DNA from: a virus
Direction: 5' to 3' (one strand)
IMG/VR virus record: IMGVR_UViG_3300027917_000176
Span: 1 to 23,804 of that record
DNA: 23,804 nt
The notes beneath the pieces are model-generated. The model searched no databases and was not told where the DNA came from. It worked only from the letters and a program-made list of their open reading frames with translations. Numbering within the stretch: the first letter of the stretch is position 1; every line of letters starts with the position of its first letter. Positions 20,856 to 23,804 of this stretch are shown piece after piece. Position numbers and translations under genes: made by a program.

Positions 20856-21586
20856 CCCTTCAGACGGCGGGTTCCTCCCCCGATGCGCGCACCACCACCA
20901 CCGAGGTTGATCCGCTTGCCGTCTTGCCGTCCCTGGGCTCTGGCACCGGAGTCGCCCCAGAACTTCGACCCACCACGCGACCGCAGCCCGAGCTTCTGGC
21001 CGATGACCTCGACCGCAGCCTTGCGTCGCTCCACGACAGCCACTGCGTTGTCCAGCACCATCAGCGACGTTCCGGTCGAGTGATGCTCCTGGTACAACTC
21101 CTCCATCGCCTTCTTCTGGGCTTCACGCAGGCGCATCCGCAACGTGTCGACAACTCCGTGTCGCCAGTTGTTGGTCCAGGTGCGTCCGTTCCCAGCGTAC
21201 TTCATCGAGAGCTTCGTGATCTCGCGAGTGAGGAAAGCGTACATGTACCGAACGCTCTGTGCGTCGCGCTGCTCGCCGATGATCTTCAGGTGCGGTCCGT
21301 TGCGGTAGATCTTGCAGGAGTTCACGGCAGCGATGGCCATGGCCAACTGCGCACGCCACGAAGGCAGACGGTTGCTGCTGTCGAGCGGATCCTCCCAATC
21401 ACGGATGTTCTCCGGCTCTTCCTTGTTCTCCTCCAGGTCGAGCATGGCATCCTCGATCTGGTACTTGGTCATCAGAGCCTGCGCACGCCCAGCAGCGGCA
21501 GCAGCCTCACCTTCAGTGGCGGACGGTGCGTTCGCCAGGTTCAGGAGCTTCTTGATCTTGGCCAGGATTTCCTGTGGTGCGGTCAT
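20852..21586 (-). CDS. DUF2786 domain protein (244 aa)
   Basis: The N-terminus 'EILAKIKKLLNLANAPSATE' followed by 'GEAAAAAGRAQALMTKYQI' (about 6-43) is the DUF2786 signature. A second domain (about 75-190) contains 'LPSWRAQLAMAIAAVNSCKI', 'YMYAFLTREITKLSMKYAGN' and 'NNWRHGVVDTLRMRLREAQK', as in the usual C-terminal partner of DUF2786 proteins. The end is Gly/Arg-rich ('GGGGARIGGGTRRLKG') and may bind nucleic acid. The family is common in phages and prophages, with no settled biochemical role. The ATG follows GGAGG within the GGACACCGA leader. Confidence 0.82.
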   Translation of the reverse strand: MTAPQEILAKIKKLLNLANAPSATEGEAAAAAGRAQALMTKYQIEDAMLDLEENKEEPENIRDWEDPLDSSNRLPSWRAQLAMAIAAVNSCKIYRNGPHLKIIGEQRDAQSVRYMYAFLTREITKLSMKYAGNGRTWTNNWRHGVVDTLRMRLREAQKKAMEELYQEHHSTGTSLMVLDNAVAVVERRKAAVEVIGQKLGLRSRGGSKFWGDSGARAQGRQDGKRINLGGGGARIGGGTRRLKG

Positions 21587-21599
21587 CTTCGGTGTCCTC

Positions 21600-22070
21600 C
21601 TACAGCTTCAGCGAGAGCTGACCCGTGGTCAACTCGTCGTACGCGGTTTTGTCACCAAGCTGAACCCGACGGGCCAGCGCGAGTTCACGGTCCTCAGCAA
21701 CCGGAGCATCCTTCGACAGCGTGACGAAGAAGTCAGTGCCCCAGTGCCCAGTGATGATGAAGGCAGGCGAGCAGCCACACGAGCAGCCAGCCTTGCGGCT
21801 CCAGTTGAACTTGACGTCCTCAGGCAGATCGAACTTGGCGCGAACTTCCTCGAGGAACGTGCGGTAGATCTTCCAGGGTCGGCTGGCGCGATTGCCGAAG
21901 CCTTCCAGGATCGACTCGCCATCGTGGTGGAAGTAGAGTCGGCTCTTGCCCTGGGCTTCGCGGTTCACGACCATCATCTCGATGGCTCTGCCGTTCCGCC
22001 AGCGTCGGTCCTTGACCATGCTGGGGCGACGACGCTGATCGGCTTCGGTGATCTTGATGTTGGTGGTCAT
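21600..22070 (-). CDS. Cys-cluster phage protein (156 aa)
   Basis: Start chosen at 'MTTNIKITEADQRRRPSMVK', one base after the stop of the upstream gene; a longer version would overlap that gene. The first half is basic with 'RWRNGRAIEMMVVNREAQGK' and 'KIYRTFLEEVRAKF'. 'NWSRKAGCSCGCSPAFIITG' has Cys96, Cys98 and Cys100, a close-set cysteine cluster I have seen in other phage proteins and which may bind a metal. The C-terminal part is helical. No function is known for the family. It lies between two other small phage genes and ends 13 bases before the DUF2786 start. Confidence 0.65.
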   Translation of the reverse strand: MTTNIKITEADQRRRPSMVKDRRWRNGRAIEMMVVNREAQGKSRLYFHHDGESILEGFGNRASRPWKIYRTFLEEVRAKFDLPEDVKFNWSRKAGCSCGCSPAFIITGHWGTDFFVTLSKDAPVAEDRELALARRVQLGDKTAYDELTTGQLSLKL

Positions 22071-22071
22071 C

Positions 22072-22281
22072 TTAGAACTCCTCGCCAAGCAGGCTCACGA
22101 ACACGGGACGCTTCTTCTCGGTACGACGACGGCAAACGTCCATGGACTGCTTGCGAGTCACGCGAGCCGAGGAACCGTCGAAGAACAGGACCAATTCCTT
22201 GGTCTCGCTGTTGGCTTCCTCGATGCTCTCCAGCAGGGCATCCAGGACGAAGTCGGTGGTGGTGTCGTTGGTGCGCTTCAT
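22072..22281 (-). CDS. Uncharacterised 69-aa protein
   Basis: A short protein with AAGGAG seven bases before its ATG. It starts with an acidic helix ('TTDFVLDALLESIEEANSET'), then a strand 'KELVLFFDGSSARVTRKQ' and a basic stretch 'DVCRRRTEKKRPVFVSLLGE'. No domain is recognised. Its stop is one base before the start of the Cys-cluster gene. Upstream is a palindrome that could be an operator. Confidence 0.62.
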   Translation of the reverse strand: MKRTNDTTTDFVLDALLESIEEANSETKELVLFFDGSSARVTRKQSMDVCRRRTEKKRPVFVSLLGEEF

Positions 22282-22306
22282 TGTCTTGCTCCTTTGAGCG
22301 GGTTTC

Positions 22307-22319
22307 GGTGTCGGACACC
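22307..22319. promoter_or_regulatory. Palindrome GGTGTCGGACACC, possible operator
   Basis: A perfect inverted repeat of GGTGTC around a central G, placed about 25 bases upstream of the 69-aa gene start in the 84-base gap between genes. A dimeric repressor site is a natural reading. No convincing -35/-10 promoter was recognised around it. Confidence 0.4.
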
Positions 22320-22365
22320 CATAGCCATAGCAAGGTCCGGGCCGATTCGCGAGGACTCCTCCTCG

Positions 22366-22752
22366 TTACCCGCTGTTCCTTCCTGTTCCTTGGGCCGTTC
22401 GCGATTCGCGACACCACTCTCGCGGAATGCCTTCCTCCAGGGCTGCCCACTCCCCCATCCCTCCGAGGAACACGTCCTCGGACGCTCCTAGGAGCCGTCT
22501 CCGGCTCGTGCCGACGATGAGACCGTGCTCCTTCAGGAAGGCCACAGCCGTGGCGACCTGGGTGCTCGGGAGCCCGGAGAGGCGAACCAAGTCGAGGTAG
22601 ACGAAGGGTCGGTCCGCCTGCTCATCCACCAGGTGGCAGACTTCCTTGAAGGTCGACTCCTCGCACGTGTGCACGTAGGTGGTGCCCTTCGTCGTCCGGA
22701 CGTGCCGGAACAACTGCCCATGGGCCACCGTGAACTCCTCATCCCGTTTCAC
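22366..22752 (-). CDS. Winged-helix-like protein (128 aa)
   Basis: A 128-aa protein from a GTG start that overlaps the preceding gene's end by 14 nt. The N-terminal half is beta-rich ('LFRHVRTTKGTTYVHTCEES'). Residues about 47-82 resemble a winged helix: 'DRPFVYLDLVRLSGLPSTQV' then 'ATAVAFLKEHGLIVGTSRRR', the helix-turn-helix and wing of a DNA-binding domain. The C-terminus is polar and less ordered. It may regulate the small-gene operon. A small CGAGGA/TCCTCG hairpin follows the stop codon. Confidence 0.62.
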   Translation of the reverse strand: MKRDEEFTVAHGQLFRHVRTTKGTTYVHTCEESTFKEVCHLVDEQADRPFVYLDLVRLSGLPSTQVATAVAFLKEHGLIVGTSRRRLLGASEDVFLGGMGEWAALEEGIPREWCRESRTAQGTGRNSG

Positions 22753-23014
22753 GACCGTAGCCTTTCATGAACGAGCGGATGGAGTCGATCATGCTTTCCG
22801 CTCCCCACGTCGGGTGCTCAAGCACTTCCATCACGTGCTGGGCCAACTCGTACTCCTCGATGAACTCCTCGCTGGTGCGGTGCTTGTGGTCGGTCAGCAA
22901 CTTGGCGATCAACTCGGCATCACCACGTCGCATGCAGCAGGCTACGTCAAGACCGTTGAACTGCACCCACCACAGGTCCGGTTGATCGCCAGCGACGACC
23001 TTGTACTTATTCAT
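22739..23014 (-). CDS. Uncharacterised 91-aa protein
   Basis: Start chosen at 'MNKYKVVAGDQPDLWWVQFN', which overlaps the upstream gene by 8 nt; longer in-frame starts run far into that gene. The N-terminal part has strands with 'DVACCMRRGDAELIAKLLTD', then an acidic helix ('SEEFIEEYELAQHVMEVLEH') and a C-terminal 'ESMIDSIRSFMKGYGRE'. Paired Cys at about residues 27-28 stand out. No family is recognised. Confidence 0.6.
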   Translation of the reverse strand: MNKYKVVAGDQPDLWWVQFNGLDVACCMRRGDAELIAKLLTDHKHRTSEEFIEEYELAQHVMEVLEHPTWGAESMIDSIRSFMKGYGRETG

Positions 23015-23414
23015 CGCCAATCTCCTTCCAGCCCATGGTGTCACAGCCCAGGATGAACCGATCACCAGCGTGCTCAATGACGAGCACGTCGGCGACGGAC
23101 AGCGACCGCTTCTTGGCGCACTCAATGGCAGGCGCACCGAAGTGGATGAACTCATCCGGAGTGAAATCGGTCAGCGTGGTATCCTGCTCCGTGAACCAAG
23201 GAGTCGAGAACCATGGTGCGTTCTGACGCTCGAACATCTCGTCCGCCAGCTTCATGGCCAGGTCGAGCGTCAGCTCTTGGTTCATGTCACGCTCGACGGT
23301 GGCAGCGAAGATCCAACCCTGGTCTTCCTCCTCCGTCTTGGCGTTCCAGTAGTTGAGCGAGTCGGCGAAGAAGGCAAAGCCATGGCCGACAGCCTTGTGG
23401 ATCTCGATCTTCAT
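23007..23414 (-). CDS. Uncharacterised 135-aa protein with LAMKLAD motif
   Basis: A 135-aa protein whose ATG overlaps the stop of the upstream gene (ATGA). It starts with strands 'MKIEIHKAVGHGFAFFADSL' and 'GWIFAATVERDM', then a helix 'LTLDLAMKLADEMFERQN'. The C-terminal half has 'FIHFGAPAIECAKKRSLSVA' and 'DVLVIEHAGDRFILGCDTMG'. The LAMKLAD helix and 19 bases of DNA around it also occur in the next upstream gene. No family is recognised. Confidence 0.62.
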   Translation of the reverse strand: MKIEIHKAVGHGFAFFADSLNYWNAKTEEEDQGWIFAATVERDMNQELTLDLAMKLADEMFERQNAPWFSTPWFTEQDTTLTDFTPDEFIHFGAPAIECAKKRSLSVADVLVIEHAGDRFILGCDTMGWKEIGDE

Positions 23415-23577
23415 CGTGCTTCCCTCCAGAGCTTCTCAGCGATGGGCAGGATCTCGGCATGCGTGGCACGTTCCTTGCCTTGCTGAAGCAGGTTCTCGAT
23501 GGCTTCCTCGATCCAAACCTCGAAGTCGATGACGTCGGAGTCGGGATCGACCTTGTCGGCCAGCTTCATGGCCAGGT
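23245..23577. repeat. 19-base direct repeat (23245-23263 and 23559-23577)
   Basis: GCCAGCTTCATGGCCAGGT occurs exactly twice, in two neighbouring minus-strand genes and in the same reading frame, where it encodes the LAMKLAD segment. The surrounding sequence is not alike. It is either a conserved protein motif with retained codons or the trace of a partial duplication. Confidence 0.6.
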
Positions 23578-23632
23578 TCCAGACGTTGTCGTTGTAGTGG
23601 TCCATGGTGGCTTCGGTGTACGTCAGCTTCAT
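23411..23632 (-). CDS. Uncharacterised 73-aa acidic protein with LAMKLAD motif
   Basis: A short helical protein starting 'MKLTYTEATMDHYNDNVWNL', then 'AMKLADKVDPDSDVIDFEVW' and 'IEEAIENLLQQGKERATHAE'. Its 'LAMKLAD' and the DNA encoding it match the neighbouring 135-aa gene, suggesting a shared interaction helix or partial duplication. It overlaps the preceding and following genes with ATGA junctions. Confidence 0.62.
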   Translation of the reverse strand: MKLTYTEATMDHYNDNVWNLAMKLADKVDPDSDVIDFEVWIEEAIENLLQQGKERATHAEILPIAEKLWREAR

Positions 23633-23787
23633 GACCGTGCCTCCGACTCGCGGATGATTTCCTTACCCTCGGCGACGCTGTCGATCGGGATGAGCATCCC
23701 GTTGCCGACCACGTAGAGCCCATCGCTCTTGCGGACGATCCGGAGCTTGCCACTGGTGTCGAAGGTCATGCCGTCGGTGAACTTCAT
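23629..23787 (-). CDS. Small beta protein (52 aa)
   Basis: A complete 52-aa ORF with GGAGG seven bases before its ATG. The product is 'MKFTDGMTFDTSGKLRIVRK' followed by 'SDGLYVVGNGMLIPIDSVAE' and a charged end, a pattern of short beta strands with Gly turns. It is the first visible gene of the minus-strand small-gene run, and its stop overlaps the next start (ATGA). No family is recognised. The 17 bases beyond it hold only the ribosome binding site. Confidence 0.65.
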   Translation of the reverse strand: MKFTDGMTFDTSGKLRIVRKSDGLYVVGNGMLIPIDSVAEGKEIIRESEARS

Positions 23788-23804
23788 TACAGAACCTCCG
23801 GACC

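Noticed and set aside
22306-22350. Sigma-70 promoter around the palindrome upstream of the 69-aa gene
   Set aside because: TTGCTA and TATGGG elements are visible but with wrong spacing; no acceptable pair was found.
21312-22520. A 402-codon plus-strand frame
   Set aside because: It is antisense to three coherent minus-strand genes with ribosome binding sites and has no recognisable domain.

Overview
The window is a stretch of a tailed double-stranded DNA phage with a long non-contractile tail (siphovirus type). A Gram-negative host is inferred from the GH108-type muramidase and from a lipoprotein with a good lipobox; no host genus can be read from the sequence. Strong AGGAGG-type ribosome binding sites and stop/start overlaps (ATGA, TGATG, TAATG) are used throughout.

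Bases 1-16342 are a tightly packed plus-strand late operon in the standard order: neck proteins (connector, head closure), tail terminator, an unusually large major tail protein, a conserved 46-aa protein, tail assembly chaperone with a textbook -1 frameshift (slippery A AAA AAC plus a 10-bp stem-loop), a gp10-like protein, a 923-aa tape measure, two related tail proteins, a probable distal tail protein, a cysteine-bearing hub protein, a 970-aa central tail protein, two small membrane proteins, a GH108 muramidase and an 83-aa protein. A strong hairpin near 16376-16416 ends the operon where it meets the opposing minus-strand genes.

Bases 16409-23787 are minus-strand, transcribed right to left. 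The right part (19119-23787) holds small accessory proteins: a zinc-knuckle plus beta-barrel protein, a DUF2786 protein, a Cys-cluster protein, a winged-helix-like protein and several short unknowns. Further downstream come a 39-aa membrane protein, then an array of four tiny ORFs, then a lipoprotein, a helix-turn-helix protein, two or three small membrane proteins and three short unknowns.

The most striking signal is the four-gene array at 18553-18997. Each ORF has its own Shine-Dalgarno site and encodes a 19-23 aa hydrophobic peptide ending in Asp-Ile-(Phe/Trp)-Trp-Trp-(Leu/Ile)-Arg-(Lys/Arg). The codons vary synonymously while the peptide ending is kept, which points to selection on the peptides. 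Two of the four ribosome binding sites lie inside predicted hairpins. This looks like an undescribed family of phage membrane micropeptides, possibly working with the adjacent small membrane proteins and the lipoprotein. Its function is unknown.
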